NCBI GenBank assembly: GCA_900551245.1
Contig: URVC01000033.1
Coordinates: 1 to 49,875 of the forward strand
Length of the DNA stretch: 49,875 nucleotides
Direction of reading: 5' to 3'
DNA from: an uncultured bacterium
GTDB lineage: Bacteria > Verrucomicrobiota > Lentisphaeria > Victivallales > Victivallaceae
A model generated the notes under the pieces. That model was not told where the DNA came from. It was given only the letters and a program-made list of their open reading frames with translations, and did not search any database. Below are positions 37,316 to 45,531 of the stretch, piece after piece. The first letter of the stretch is position 1; every line of letters begins with the position of its first letter. Position numbers and translations under genes: made by a program.

Positions 37316-37483
37316 ATGGATACCGAAGTTCGCGTCAAAAAAGGCGAAATCATCGACCGCGCTCTGCGCCGTCTGAAGAAGAAGCTCGATAAGGAAGGCA
37401 CCCTCAAGGAACTCCGCAACCGGCGTCACTACGAGAAGCCGAGCGAAGTCAAGCGCCGCGAAGCCAAACAGCGCCGCCGCTGA
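37316..37483 (+). CDS. rpsU: 30S ribosomal protein bS21
   Basis: A 55-residue, very basic protein: starts MDTEVRVKKGEIIDRALRRL, continues with KKKLDKEGTLKELRNRRHYE and ends KPSEVKRREAKQRRR. This is the standard bS21 pattern (a conserved helix pair and an Arg/Lys tail). bS21 binds near the 16S 3' end and helps initiation. It has its own promoter, an AAGGGGGTGA ribosome binding site and a terminator, so it is a single-gene unit. Confidence 0.95.
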   Translation: MDTEVRVKKGEIIDRALRRLKKKLDKEGTLKELRNRRHYEKPSEVKRREAKQRRR

Positions 37484-37505
37484 CCGTCTTTCTGAACTTG
37501 TCCGG

Positions 37506-37547
37506 GCGGTCCGGAGCGTCTCAGCTCCGGACCGTCCGCTTTTTTTC
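37506..37547 (+). terminator. Intrinsic terminator of rpsU
   Basis: Perfect 11-bp stem CGGTCCGGAGC/GCTCCGGACCG with a six-base loop, followed shortly by seven T. Confidence 0.92.
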
Positions 37548-37557
37548 CGTTTTCGAT

Positions 37558-37586
37558 TTGCAGTTCCGGCGGAATCGGGGTATAGT
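37558..37586 (+). promoter_or_regulatory. Promoter of tyrS
   Basis: TTGCAG (37558-37563), 17-bp spacer, TATAGT (37581-37586), 36 bp before the tyrS ATG, just after the rpsU terminator. Confidence 0.7.
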
Positions 37587-37622
37587 ATTTATTTCGAACA
37601 TCAAAAACATCACGCAGGCATC

Positions 37623-38918
37623 ATGAACATCTATCAGGAATTGAAAGCGCGGGGTTTCTGCTACCAGCAGACCGACGAGGAGGCGATCGAAAAACTTCTG
37701 GCCACGGAACAGGTCAGGTTCTACGTCGGCTTCGATCCGACCGGAAACAGCCTGCACGTCGGCCACCTGCTGCCGGTGATGGCCATGCGGCTGCTGCAGA
37801 AGGCGGGCCACTTCCCGATCGTGCTGGTCGGCGGAGCGACCGCGCAGATCGGCGACCCCTCGGGGCGCATCTCCGCCCGGCCGATGATGACGCTCGAAAC
37901 CATCGCGGAAAACGTCCGCTGTCTGCGGGCGCAGCTCCGGCGCTTCATCGACGACACCGACGGGAAGGCGCTCTTCGTCAACAACGCCGACTGGCTCTGC
38001 AAGATCGGCTACATTGAAATGCTCCGCGAAGTGGGCAGCATCTTCAGCGTCAACCGGATGCTGGCGCAGGAGTCGGTCAAGTCCCGGCTGGAGAACGGCC
38101 TCTCGTTCCTCGAATTCAACTACTCGATCCTTCAGGGGTACGACTTCTACATTCTGAACCGCGACTACGGCTGCAAGCTCGAAATGGGCGGCCAGGACCA
38201 GTGGGGCAACATGGTCGCCGGCACCGAGCTGGTCCGGCGCAAGAGCGGCAACGAGGTGCACTGCATGACCATTCCGCTGTTGATGAACAGCAGCGGGCAG
38301 AAGTTCGGCAAGACCTCCGGCGGCGCCAACGTCTGGCTCGACGTCAACCGCACCAGCGTATTCGATTACTACCAGTTCTGGCGCAACTCCGACGACGCGC
38401 AGGTCGAGAAGCTGATGCTCTACTTCAGCCCGCTGCCGATCGAGGAGATCAAACGCCTCTGCGATCCGGCCGGAAACATCAACCGCGCCAAGGAGATCCT
38501 CGCCTACGAAGCGACCTGTCTCGCCCACGGGGAGACGGCCGCCCGCGAGGCGTTCGTCACCGCCGGCAGCCGGTTCGGTTTTGCCGACCCGGAGCGGAAG
38601 ATTCCCACGACCAGTTCGATCGCGTCGGTGGAACCGGTCCGGGTGACGGCGGAGCTGCCGGTGGCGGAGATCGACCCGGCGGAGCTCGCCGCTCCGGAAG
38701 GGGTCACCGTCGCACGGCTGCTGGTCCTCGCCGGCCTCTGCAAGAGCAACAGCGACGGCCGGCGTCTGATTCAGGGCGGCGCGGTCTCGATCGACGACAA
38801 AAAAGTCACCGACCCGGTTGCGGCGGTGCGGATTGCCGATTTCGGCGAAGCGGGGCTGGTTCTGCGTGCCGGGAAAAAGAATTTCCGCCGGGCCGTACTC
38901 AAACAGCAGGAGGGCTGA
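37623..38918 (+). CDS. tyrS: Tyrosyl-tRNA synthetase
   Basis: A 431-residue class I enzyme of the bacterial TyrS type. YVGFDPTGNSLHVGHLLPVM holds the HIGH-type motif; GGQDQWGNM binds tyrosine; the KMSKS-type loop is KFGKTSGG (about 227-234); an S4 RNA-binding domain closes the protein (VTVARLLVLAGLCKSNSDGR, RLIQGGAVSIDDKKV). No convincing terminator was seen in 38919-39017. Confidence 0.96.
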   Translation: MNIYQELKARGFCYQQTDEEAIEKLLATEQVRFYVGFDPTGNSLHVGHLLPVMAMRLLQKAGHFPIVLVGGATAQIGDPSGRISARPMMTLETIAENVRCLRAQLRRFIDDTDGKALFVNNADWLCKIGYIEMLREVGSIFSVNRMLAQESVKSRLENGLSFLEFNYSILQGYDFYILNRDYGCKLEMGGQDQWGNMVAGTELVRRKSGNEVHCMTIPLLMNSSGQKFGKTSGGANVWLDVNRTSVFDYYQFWRNSDDAQVEKLMLYFSPLPIEEIKRLCDPAGNINRAKEILAYEATCLAHGETAAREAFVTAGSRFGFADPERKIPTTSSIASVEPVRVTAELPVAEIDPAELAAPEGVTVARLLVLAGLCKSNSDGRRLIQGGAVSIDDKKVTDPVAAVRIADFGEAGLVLRAGKKNFRRAVLKQQEG

Positions 38919-39017
38919 AGGGGGACGGATCACCGGTGGCTTGATACGGAAGCGGCACCCGATTCCGGTATTTGCGGCGAAGAATGATAAAAATCCCGCT
39001 TTTTTCCGTGAAAAGTG

Positions 39018-39046
39018 TTGACTATCCGCATTTTTGGCGCAATATT
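39018..39046 (+). promoter_or_regulatory. Promoter of the HU/IHF gene
   Basis: TTGACT (39018-39023), 17-bp spacer, AATATT (39041-39046; the register TATTAT with a 19-bp spacer is an alternative). Confidence 0.6.
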
Positions 39047-39105
39047 ATTGAAACGACATCATGGAACATTTTCAACCTTTAATAAGAGATTTCAGGAGAG
39101 ACAAA

Positions 39106-39405
39106 ATGACCAAGCGTGATTTGGTAGTTAAGATTGCACGGGAAACCGGATTCATTCAGAATGATGTGGCCGAAGTCGTGCAGAAGACTCTCGATTATAT
39201 CGCCGAAGATCTGATCGCCGGCAACACCATCGAACTGCGCAACTTCGGCGTCTTCGAGATCAAGGTCCGCAAGAGCCGCAAGGGGCGCAACCCCAACCAG
39301 CCGAAGAATGAGGTGATCATTCCGGAGCGCGCGGTCGTGAAGTTCCGCGCCGGCAAGGAGCTCAAGGAAGCGGTCGAAAAACTCAATCCCGCTCAGTTCA
39401 AATAA
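39106..39405 (+). CDS. HU/IHF-family DNA-bending protein
   Basis: A 99-residue nucleoid protein. Dimer helices (MTKRDLVVKIARETGF, VAEVVQKTLDYIAEDL) precede the signature NFGVFEIKVRKSRKGRNPNQP, with the Pro at the tip of the DNA-clasping arm, and FRAGKELKEAV. The length and the GRNP arm resemble IHF subunits as much as HU. The ATG at 39106 has AGGAGAG upstream; an in-frame ATG at 39061 lacks one. It has its own promoter and terminator. Confidence 0.93.
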   Translation: MTKRDLVVKIARETGFIQNDVAEVVQKTLDYIAEDLIAGNTIELRNFGVFEIKVRKSRKGRNPNQPKNEVIIPERAVVKFRAGKELKEAVEKLNPAQFK

Positions 39406-39428
39406 GCTGGGCTGCGATGAGACGGTTA

Positions 39429-39471
39429 CACGCCTGACGGAGAAAAATTTTCGTCGGGCGTGGTTTATTTT
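39429..39471 (+). terminator. Intrinsic terminator of the HU/IHF gene
   Basis: CACGCCTGACG/CGTCGGGCGTG stem (39429-39462, one T-G pair) with an inner AAAA/TTTT extension, followed by TTTATTTT. Confidence 0.8.
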
Positions 39472-39474
39472 GAG

Positions 39475-39504
39475 GCCTGCCGCGAAAGTGCGGTTCCGGC
39501 AGGC
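39475..39504 (+). other. Inverted repeat in the hisS leader
   Basis: GCCTGCC/GGCAGGC arms with an internal CCGC/GCGG that could pair instead, directly after the previous terminator and 30 bp before hisS. Two mutually exclusive folds are possible. No T-box-like sequence was seen. Confidence 0.35.
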
Positions 39505-39533
39505 GGGAAACAAGACAACACGGGATCAGTTCC

Positions 39534-40790
39534 ATGGCAAACTTTGCCCCACCGCCGGGGACGGCGGATATCTTTGCGGCGGAAGCACGGCGCTGGCGCA
39601 CCCTTGAGAATACCGCCGCTTCGGTGTTCTCCCGGTACGGCTACGGCGAACTGCGCACCCCCATCTTCGAATATACGGAAATTTTTCAGCGCGGCCTCGG
39701 CGGCGAAACCGAAGTGGTTCAGAAGGAGATGTACACCTTCGAAGACCGCGGCGGACGCAGCCTCACCCTCCGGCCGGAGGGGACCGCCGGCGTCATGCGG
39801 GCGCTCTCCAACACCGACGTCCTCAACGGCGTCGAACAGCGGGTCTACTACTGCGGGCCGATGTTCCGCGGCGAACGCCCCGCGGCGGGACGGCGCCGCC
39901 AGTTCCACCAGGTCGGCGTGGAGAACGTCGGCCGGGTCGCGCCGCTCATCGACGCCGAGTGCATCGCCATGCTGATGGAGTTCCTGCGGGAACTCGGCAT
40001 CAATGATGCGAAACTCGCCATCAACACCCGCGGCGTCACCGCCGACCGCGGCCCCGCCGGGGAGCTGTTGCGCAACTATTTCGCCCAGCACATCGACACC
40101 ATGTGCGACGACTGCAAGGCCCGGCTCGACCGCAACGTCTGGCGCATTCTCGACTGCAAGCAGGAGGCGTGCCGCAAGGTGGTGGCCGATGCCCCCGATT
40201 ACGTGGCGAGCTTCAGCGCCGAATCGCGCGCCTACTTCGATGAAGTGCAGGCCGCGCTCACCGCGCTCGGGATCCCCTACACGGTCGACCCGCTCCTGGT
40301 GCGCGGGCTGGACTACTATGTGCACACCGTCTTCGAAGTGAGCCACTCCGGACTCGGCGCGCAGACCGCGGTCGCCGGCGGCGGCCGCTACGAACTCTTC
40401 CTGCCCGGGCAGAACCGTCCGGTGCCGGGCGTCGGATTCGCCGCCGGCATGGAGCGGCTGCTGATGGTGCAGGATGCGCTCAAACTCAATCCGCCCGGTG
40501 TCGACCCGGCTTCGTTCTATCTGGTCGGGCTGGGGGCCGCCGCACGGATGGCCAACCTCAAGCTGGCAAACCGGCTCCGTCGCGACGGAGTCACCGTCGC
40601 CCTCGAGCTGGAGGAGCGTTCGTTCAAGGCGCAGCTCCGCAGTGCGAACAAATCCGGCGCGAAGTACGCGGTCATCCGCGGCGACGCCGAGCTGGAGAAG
40701 GGAGTCGCCGTGGTCAAGAGCATGGCCGACGGGTCACAGAGTGAAATTCCGGAAGGGGAACTTTTCGAATTTCTCAGCAGTCACCGGTAA
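39534..40790 (+). CDS. hisS: Histidyl-tRNA synthetase
   Basis: A 418-residue class II enzyme. It opens with the family's PPGTADIFAAEARRW (usually RGT.D). Motif 1 is in YGYGELRTPIFEYTEIFQRG, motif 2 in RPEGTAGVMRAL and PMFRGERPAAGRRRQFHQ, HisA in VRGLDYYVHTVFEV, and motif 3 in GVGFAAGMERLLM. An anticodon-binding domain closes the protein. No stop hairpin separates it from adk, so hisS-adk-map-infA-ackA-pta may be one unit. Confidence 0.95.
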   Translation: MANFAPPPGTADIFAAEARRWRTLENTAASVFSRYGYGELRTPIFEYTEIFQRGLGGETEVVQKEMYTFEDRGGRSLTLRPEGTAGVMRALSNTDVLNGVEQRVYYCGPMFRGERPAAGRRRQFHQVGVENVGRVAPLIDAECIAMLMEFLRELGINDAKLAINTRGVTADRGPAGELLRNYFAQHIDTMCDDCKARLDRNVWRILDCKQEACRKVVADAPDYVASFSAESRAYFDEVQAALTALGIPYTVDPLLVRGLDYYVHTVFEVSHSGLGAQTAVAGGGRYELFLPGQNRPVPGVGFAAGMERLLMVQDALKLNPPGVDPASFYLVGLGAAARMANLKLANRLRRDGVTVALELEERSFKAQLRSANKSGAKYAVIRGDAELEKGVAVVKSMADGSQSEIPEGELFEFLSSHR

Positions 40791-40835
40791 ATTACCGGAT
40801 TACCATATTCACAACTTTATCGATTGGGAAATCTT

Positions 40836-41489
40836 ATGTTCAAGCAGAAAAATCTGATCTTCATCGGCGCCCCCGGCGCCGGCAAAGGCACCATCTCCGC
40901 ACTCGTCCTGGCCGAACAGCCGCTGGTTCACATCTCCACCGGCGATCTTCTCCGCGACGAGATCAAGCGCGACACCCAGCTCGGCCGCGAAGCCTCCACG
41001 CTGATGAAGGCGGGGAAACTGGTTCCCGACGAAGTGGTTGCCGGCATGGTCCGCTCCCGCCTCTCCCAGCCGGACTGCCGGAAGGAGGGGTTCATTCTCG
41101 ATGGCTTCCCGCGCACCATCCGGCAGGCGGAACTGCTGGCGGACGCCCTCCGCGAACTGGGAACTCAGCTCGACCGGGTGGTCTGCCTCAAGGTGGATGA
41201 CGACCTTCTGCTCCAGCGGCTGACCGCCCGGCAGAATTGCCGCAAGTGCGGAGCGATCTACAACAAGATCTTCCAGCCCTCGAAGCAGGAGAACATCTGC
41301 GACAAGTGCGGCGGCGAACTCTTCCAGCGCCCCGACGACTCGCTCGAAACTGCGAAGTCCCGCCTCGAAGTCTTCTACCGGCAGACCCAGCCGCTGATCG
41401 ACTACTACGACAAACTCGGACTTCTGCTCACCATCACCGAAACCGACAAGGCGAAGATCATGGCGACGCTCGAAAAGGAGCTCGCGTAA
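40836..41489 (+). CDS. adk: Adenylate kinase
   Basis: A 217-residue enzyme interconverting AMP, ADP and ATP. P-loop GAPGAGKGT, AMP site STGDLLRDEI, GFPRTIRQAE, and a LID domain with a zinc-binding four-Cys set (CRKCGAIYN and CDKCGGEL), as in many Gram-positive enzymes. The ATG at 40836 has GGGAA upstream; a TTG at 40824 is a weaker option. Followed 3 bp later by map, preserving the adk-map-infA order of ribosomal-protein operons although secY and the flanking ribosomal genes are absent. Confidence 0.96.
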   Translation: MFKQKNLIFIGAPGAGKGTISALVLAEQPLVHISTGDLLRDEIKRDTQLGREASTLMKAGKLVPDEVVAGMVRSRLSQPDCRKEGFILDGFPRTIRQAELLADALRELGTQLDRVVCLKVDDDLLLQRLTARQNCRKCGAIYNKIFQPSKQENICDKCGGELFQRPDDSLETAKSRLEVFYRQTQPLIDYYDKLGLLLTITETDKAKIMATLEKELA

Positions 41490-41492
41490 ATC

Positions 41493-42263
41493 ATGTCGCG
41501 CAATCAGGTCATTCATACGGCGGATGAGATCGCCCGGATCCGCCGCGCGGCACAGCTCACCGCGCAGGTCCGCGACTCCGTCGCCAAATTGGCGAAACCC
41601 GGAATGACTACTTTTGACCTCGACCAGCTCGCGGGGGAACTCATCCGCGAGACCGGCGGCAAAAGCGCGTTTCTCGGCTACCGGGGCTACCCCGGCAATA
41701 TCTGCATCTCGGTCAACGACGAGGTGGTGCACGGCATCGCCCGTCCCGACCGGATTCTGCTGCCCACCGACATCGTCAGCATCGACGTCGGTGTGGAAAT
41801 CGACGGCGGCATCGGCGATACCGCCCTCACCTTCGGCTTCGGCGAACCCAACGAGGAGATCGCCCGGCTGCTCAAGGGAACCCGGCAGGCGCTGATGGAC
41901 GGCATCGCCCAGGCGAAGCGCGGCCACTACATCTCCCACATCAGTCACGCGGTCGAGATGACCGCGAAGAAATATCACCTCGGCGTGGTCCGGGAATATG
42001 TCGGCCACGGCTGCGGCACGCGGCTCCATGAGCCGCCGGAAGTGCCGAATTTCGTCGGCTTCGGGCGCGGCGCACAGCTCGTGCCCGGCATGGTCATCTG
42101 CATCGAACCGATGCTCAATCTCGGCACCGCCCGGGTGACCACCGATTCCCACGACCACTGGACGGTCAGGACCGCGGACGGTTCCTGCTCCGCCCATTTC
42201 GAACACCAGGTGTTGATAACAGAAAACGAACCGGAGATTTTAACGTGGCCAAAGACGATGTAA
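41493..42263 (+). CDS. map: Methionine aminopeptidase type I
   Basis: A 256-residue pita-bread-fold metalloprotease that removes initiator Met. Visible motifs: GYRGYPGNICISVNDEVVHG (His for substrate), VSIDVGVEIDGGIGDTALTF (two metal-binding Asp), YVGHGCGTRLHEPPEVPN (metal-binding His), VICIEPML (Glu) and HFEHQVLIT (Glu). It overlaps infA by 19 bp. No N-terminal zinc extension. Confidence 0.96.
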   Translation: MSRNQVIHTADEIARIRRAAQLTAQVRDSVAKLAKPGMTTFDLDQLAGELIRETGGKSAFLGYRGYPGNICISVNDEVVHGIARPDRILLPTDIVSIDVGVEIDGGIGDTALTFGFGEPNEEIARLLKGTRQALMDGIAQAKRGHYISHISHAVEMTAKKYHLGVVREYVGHGCGTRLHEPPEVPNFVGFGRGAQLVPGMVICIEPMLNLGTARVTTDSHDHWTVRTADGSCSAHFEHQVLITENEPEILTWPKTM

Positions 42264-42463
42264 TCAGAATCGAGGGAGTGGTCAAAGAGCTGCTTCCGAA
42301 TACGATGTTCAAAGTGGAGATCCAGACCGGACACACGGTGAACGCACACATTTCCGGCAAGATGCGGATGAACTTCATCCGCATCCTCCCCGGGGACGCG
42401 GTGACGCTGGAGATGTCGCCCTACGACCTCACCAAGGGCCGCATCGTATTCCGCAAGAAGTGA
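42245..42463 (+). CDS. infA: Translation initiation factor IF-1
   Basis: A 72-residue OB-fold factor starting at GTG 42245, with GGAGA upstream inside map. Recognisable by IRIEGVVKELLPNTMFKVEI, HISGKMRMNFIRILPGD and SPYDLTKGRIVFRKK. It binds the 30S A site during initiation. The overlap with map implies coupled translation. Confidence 0.96.
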   Translation: MAKDDVIRIEGVVKELLPNTMFKVEIQTGHTVNAHISGKMRMNFIRILPGDAVTLEMSPYDLTKGRIVFRKK

Positions 42464-42503
42464 CGCATTCATTATTCATACAGCAGGGAGAAAGAGTTTT
42501 CAA

Positions 42504-43709
42504 ATGAAGATCCTGGTCATCAACGCCGGCAGCAGCTCGATGAAATTCACGCTGTTCTCGATGGCAAACGATACCGTACTGGCCAAAGGGCAGTTCGAAC
42601 GGCTCGGCACCGAAAAGCCGAACATGATCTACAAGCGCGCCGATGGATTCAAATTCGAAGGGGTCATCCCGGTGAAGGATCATGTCGAAGCGGTTCGCGA
42701 GATCTGCGCGAAACTGGTCGATCCGCAGCACGGCGTCATCAAGAGCCTCAGCGAAATCTCCGCGATCGGCCACCGCGTCCTGCTCGGCGGCGAGAAGATC
42801 ACCCGTCCGGTCAAAGTCGACGACGGCGTCAAGGAGATCATCCGGGAGTACATTCCGCTCGGCCCGCTCCACAACCCGGCCAACCTCGCCGGCATTGAGG
42901 CCTGCGAAGCGGCCATGCCCGGCGTGCCCAACGTCGCGGTGTTCGACACCCAGTTCCATCAGACCATGCCGCCGGAAGCCTACCTCTACGCGATTCCCTA
43001 TGAGTTCTACAAAAAGTACGGCATCCGCAAATACGGCTATCACGGCACCAGCCACCACTATGTGACGCTGGCCACCGCCCGTTTCCTCGGCAAGAAGCCG
43101 GAAGATGTGACGCTGATCACCTGCCACCTCGGCAACGGCTGCAGCATGGCGGCGATCAAGAACGGCAAGGTGATCGACACCTCGATGGGGCTCACCCCGC
43201 TCGAAGGACTGATGATGGGGACCCGTTCCGGCGACCTCGATCCGGCGGCGGTGATCCGGCTGATCGATCTCGGCTTCTCCACCAAAGAGGTCGACACGAT
43301 TCTCAACAAGAAGTCCGGCCTCTACGGGGTCGGCGGCATCGGCTCCGGCGACATGCGCGACAACATCAACGCCGCCGCGGCCGGCAACGAGCAGGCGGAA
43401 CTGGCGCTCAAGATGTTCGCCCGCCGCGTGATCAAATACATCGGCTCCTACTACGTTCTGCTCGGCGGCGCGGATGCGGTGGTCTTCACCGGCGGCGTCG
43501 GAGAATACTCCGTGCCGATGCGCAAACGGATCATGAGCGGCATCACCGCGCTCGGCATCGAGCTGGATGACAAGCGCAACGAGGCCTGCTTCGGCACCGA
43601 AGGGATCATCTCCACCGACGACAGCAAGTTCAAAGCGATTGTCATGCCCACCAACGAGGAGCTGATGATCGCCATGAGCACCGTCGACACGCTCGGGCTG
43701 AAGAAATAA
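42504..43709 (+). CDS. ackA: Acetate kinase
   Basis: A 401-residue ASKHA kinase making ATP from acetyl phosphate. Motifs: ILVINAGSSSMKFTLF, GHRVLLGGEKITRPV, VFDTQFHQTMPPEAYLYAIP, GYHGTSHHYV, CHLGNGCSMAAIKNGK, GTRSGDLDP and FTGGVGEYSVPMRKR. With pta it forms the fermentative acetate pathway. An AGGGAG site precedes the ATG; a hairpin separates it from pta. Confidence 0.96.
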   Translation: MKILVINAGSSSMKFTLFSMANDTVLAKGQFERLGTEKPNMIYKRADGFKFEGVIPVKDHVEAVREICAKLVDPQHGVIKSLSEISAIGHRVLLGGEKITRPVKVDDGVKEIIREYIPLGPLHNPANLAGIEACEAAMPGVPNVAVFDTQFHQTMPPEAYLYAIPYEFYKKYGIRKYGYHGTSHHYVTLATARFLGKKPEDVTLITCHLGNGCSMAAIKNGKVIDTSMGLTPLEGLMMGTRSGDLDPAAVIRLIDLGFSTKEVDTILNKKSGLYGVGGIGSGDMRDNINAAAAGNEQAELALKMFARRVIKYIGSYYVLLGGADAVVFTGGVGEYSVPMRKRIMSGITALGIELDDKRNEACFGTEGIISTDDSKFKAIVMPTNEELMIAMSTVDTLGLKK

Positions 43710-43719
43710 GATAGCATCG

Positions 43720-43740
43720 GCGGCTCCCCGGTGGAGCCGC
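43720..43740 (+). other. ackA-pta intergenic hairpin
   Basis: GCGGCTCC-ccggt-GGAGCCGC, a perfect 8-bp stem 10 bp after ackA without a T-tract. It is more likely an mRNA-stability or differential-expression element than a terminator. Confidence 0.5.
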
Positions 43741-43763
43741 TTCAATCTGGAAAGGATGGAAAA

Positions 43764-44774
43764 ATGTCTGTTCTGAACACGCTGATGGAACGCGCCCGCA
43801 AAGGCGCCAAAGTGATTGTTCTGCCGGAAGGGCAGGATCCCCGCGTCGTGGCGGCCGCCGCCAAGGCCGTGGCGGAGAAGGTGGTCTCCCGGATCATCGT
43901 CCTCGGCACCGAGGCGGAAATTTCCGACGCCTGCGCCAAGGCCGGCGTTGCGGAACGCAAGTTCGAAACGCTCGACTACCTCGCCAGCCCGCTGATGAAG
44001 GAGTTTGTCGAAGAGTTCACCGAGATGCGCAAGGCCAAGGGCATGACTCCGGAAAAGGCCGCCCAGACCATGAAGAGCCGGATCTACTTCGGCGCGATGA
44101 TGTGCCGCCGCGGCCTGGCCGACGGCCTGGTCGCCGGCAGCATCGCCTCGACCGCCGACATGCTCCGTGCGGCGTTCCACTGCATCGGGACCGCTCCCGG
44201 CATGAAGATCGCCAGCAGCACCTTCGTCATGGACCTCAAGACGCCGGCTCCGGCCGGGGACAACGTCCTGCTCTTCGCCGACTGCGGCGTCAATCCGAAT
44301 CCGGATGCCAACCAGCTGGTCGACATCGCGCTGGCCACCGCGGCGACCTACCGTTCGCTGCTCGGCGGCACGCCGAAGATCGCCTTCCTCTCCTTCTCGA
44401 CCCGCAACAGCGCCGACCACGAGATCCTCAACAAGGTCAAAGAGGCCGCCGCGCTGATGAAGGCCAAGGTGGAAGCGGAAAAGCTCGACATCATCTCCGA
44501 CGGAGAACTGCAGGCGGATGCCGCGCTGGTTCCCTCGGTTGCGGCGGCGAAGGCCCCGGGCAGCCCGCTCGGCGGTGCCGCCAACATCCTGATCTTCCCG
44601 GACCTCAACGCCGGCAATATCGGTTACAAACTTGTCCAGCGTCTGGCCCACGCCGACGCCTACGGTCCGATCCTGCAGGGGCTGGCCAAGCCGCTGAACG
44701 ATCTGTCGCGCGGCTGCAACGCCGACGACATCTTCGGGCAGATCATCATCACGGCCTGCCAGGCCTGCCGCTGA
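43764..44774 (+). CDS. pta: Phosphate acetyltransferase
   Basis: A 336-residue enzyme converting acetyl-CoA plus phosphate to acetyl phosphate. It is the short form, without the N-terminal DRTGG extension. Characteristic stretches: KVIVLPEGQDPRVVAAA, MTPEKAAQTMKSRIYFGAMM, DGLVAGSIASTADMLRAA, FADCGVNPNPDANQLVDIA, SPLGGAANILIFPDLNAGN and YGPILQGLAKPLNDLSRGC. The ATG at 43764 follows AAAGGATGG. A strong terminator closes the plus-strand operon. Confidence 0.96.
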   Translation: MSVLNTLMERARKGAKVIVLPEGQDPRVVAAAAKAVAEKVVSRIIVLGTEAEISDACAKAGVAERKFETLDYLASPLMKEFVEEFTEMRKAKGMTPEKAAQTMKSRIYFGAMMCRRGLADGLVAGSIASTADMLRAAFHCIGTAPGMKIASSTFVMDLKTPAPAGDNVLLFADCGVNPNPDANQLVDIALATAATYRSLLGGTPKIAFLSFSTRNSADHEILNKVKEAAALMKAKVEAEKLDIISDGELQADAALVPSVAAAKAPGSPLGGAANILIFPDLNAGNIGYKLVQRLAHADAYGPILQGLAKPLNDLSRGCNADDIFGQIIITACQACR

Positions 44775-44798
44775 CCGCGGAAGTTGTCCGAAACAGAA

Positions 44799-44838
44799 AC
44801 GGGATGCCGGAATCACGTTCCGGCACCCCGTTTTTTTT
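44799..44838 (+). terminator. Intrinsic terminator of pta
   Basis: Near-perfect 14-bp stem (ACGGGATGCCGGAA/TTCCGGCACCCCGT, with one mismatch) and a short loop, followed by eight T. Confidence 0.92.
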
Positions 44839-44865
44839 GCATCCTCCTGCGCGAGGGAGAGGAAA

Positions 44866-45531
44866 TCAGTGGCCGACGGTATGCGGCGGCGGCGGAATCT
44901 TTTTCCACGCCGCATGATGGACCGGCTTGCCCTCCTCCAGCCAGCGCAGCTCAAAATCGCTCCGGACGTCGGCGATGTCTTCGACCGCCTCCGGCGCTTC
45001 GACGAAAAGACGCGAAGCGGTAATCACCCGGTGCACGGCGCCGCAATAGGCTTCGTCGTCGCTGGAGAAGTGGAAAATTCCCTCCGGTTTGAGCACCCGG
45101 TGAAGCCGGGCGGTAAAATCGCTCGTCAGCAGCCGGTGCCCGCGATGGCGCCCTTTCGGCCACGGGTCCGGGCAGAGCAGATGGATGCGGTCGATCGAAG
45201 CATCCGGCAGCGCCAGCCCGACCAGATAGCGGGCTTCGGAGCGCAGCAGAATGAGGTTGTCCAGCTCCATGCGGTGCATCCGCCGCACCAGTTTGCGCAG
45301 CCGCCCGATCATCACGTCGGCGGCCAGAATCGTCCGCTCCGGATACCGCTTCGCCAATTCGGCGGTAAAGCTCCCCACGCCGCAGCCGAGGTCGAGCTCC
45401 ACCACCGGCCGGAGCGCAAGCAGTTCGGCCGGAATCAGGTCATAGACACCGGTGAGAAAACGGACCTCCCGGTCTTCGGGGTGCCCGTTTCCGGCACCGC
45501 ACCTCAAATTGCATCCCGCTGTTTCGCCCAC
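44866..45531 (-). CDS. trmB: tRNA (guanine-N7)-methyltransferase
   Basis: A 221-residue class I methyltransferase modifying G46 of tRNA. The AdoMet site is VELDLGCGVGSFTAELAKRYP; the family signature is IHLLCPDPWPKGRHRGHRLL; TSDFTARLHRVLKPEGIFHFSSD follows. The start is uncertain: the GTG at 45531 overlaps the upstream rdgC-like gene by 28 bp, and a TTG about eight codons inside is possible. The family core begins near residue 27 (VYDLIPAELL). Confidence 0.88.
   Translation of the reverse strand: MGETAGCNLRCGAGNGHPEDREVRFLTGVYDLIPAELLALRPVVELDLGCGVGSFTAELAKRYPERTILAADVMIGRLRKLVRRMHRMELDNLILLRSEARYLVGLALPDASIDRIHLLCPDPWPKGRHRGHRLLTSDFTARLHRVLKPEGIFHFSSDDEAYCGAVHRVITASRLFVEAPEAVEDIADVRSDFELRWLEEGKPVHHAAWKKIPPPPHTVGH

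Noticed and set aside
43720..43740. Terminator between ackA and pta
   Set aside because: The hairpin has no T-tract and pta follows at once with its own ribosome binding site.
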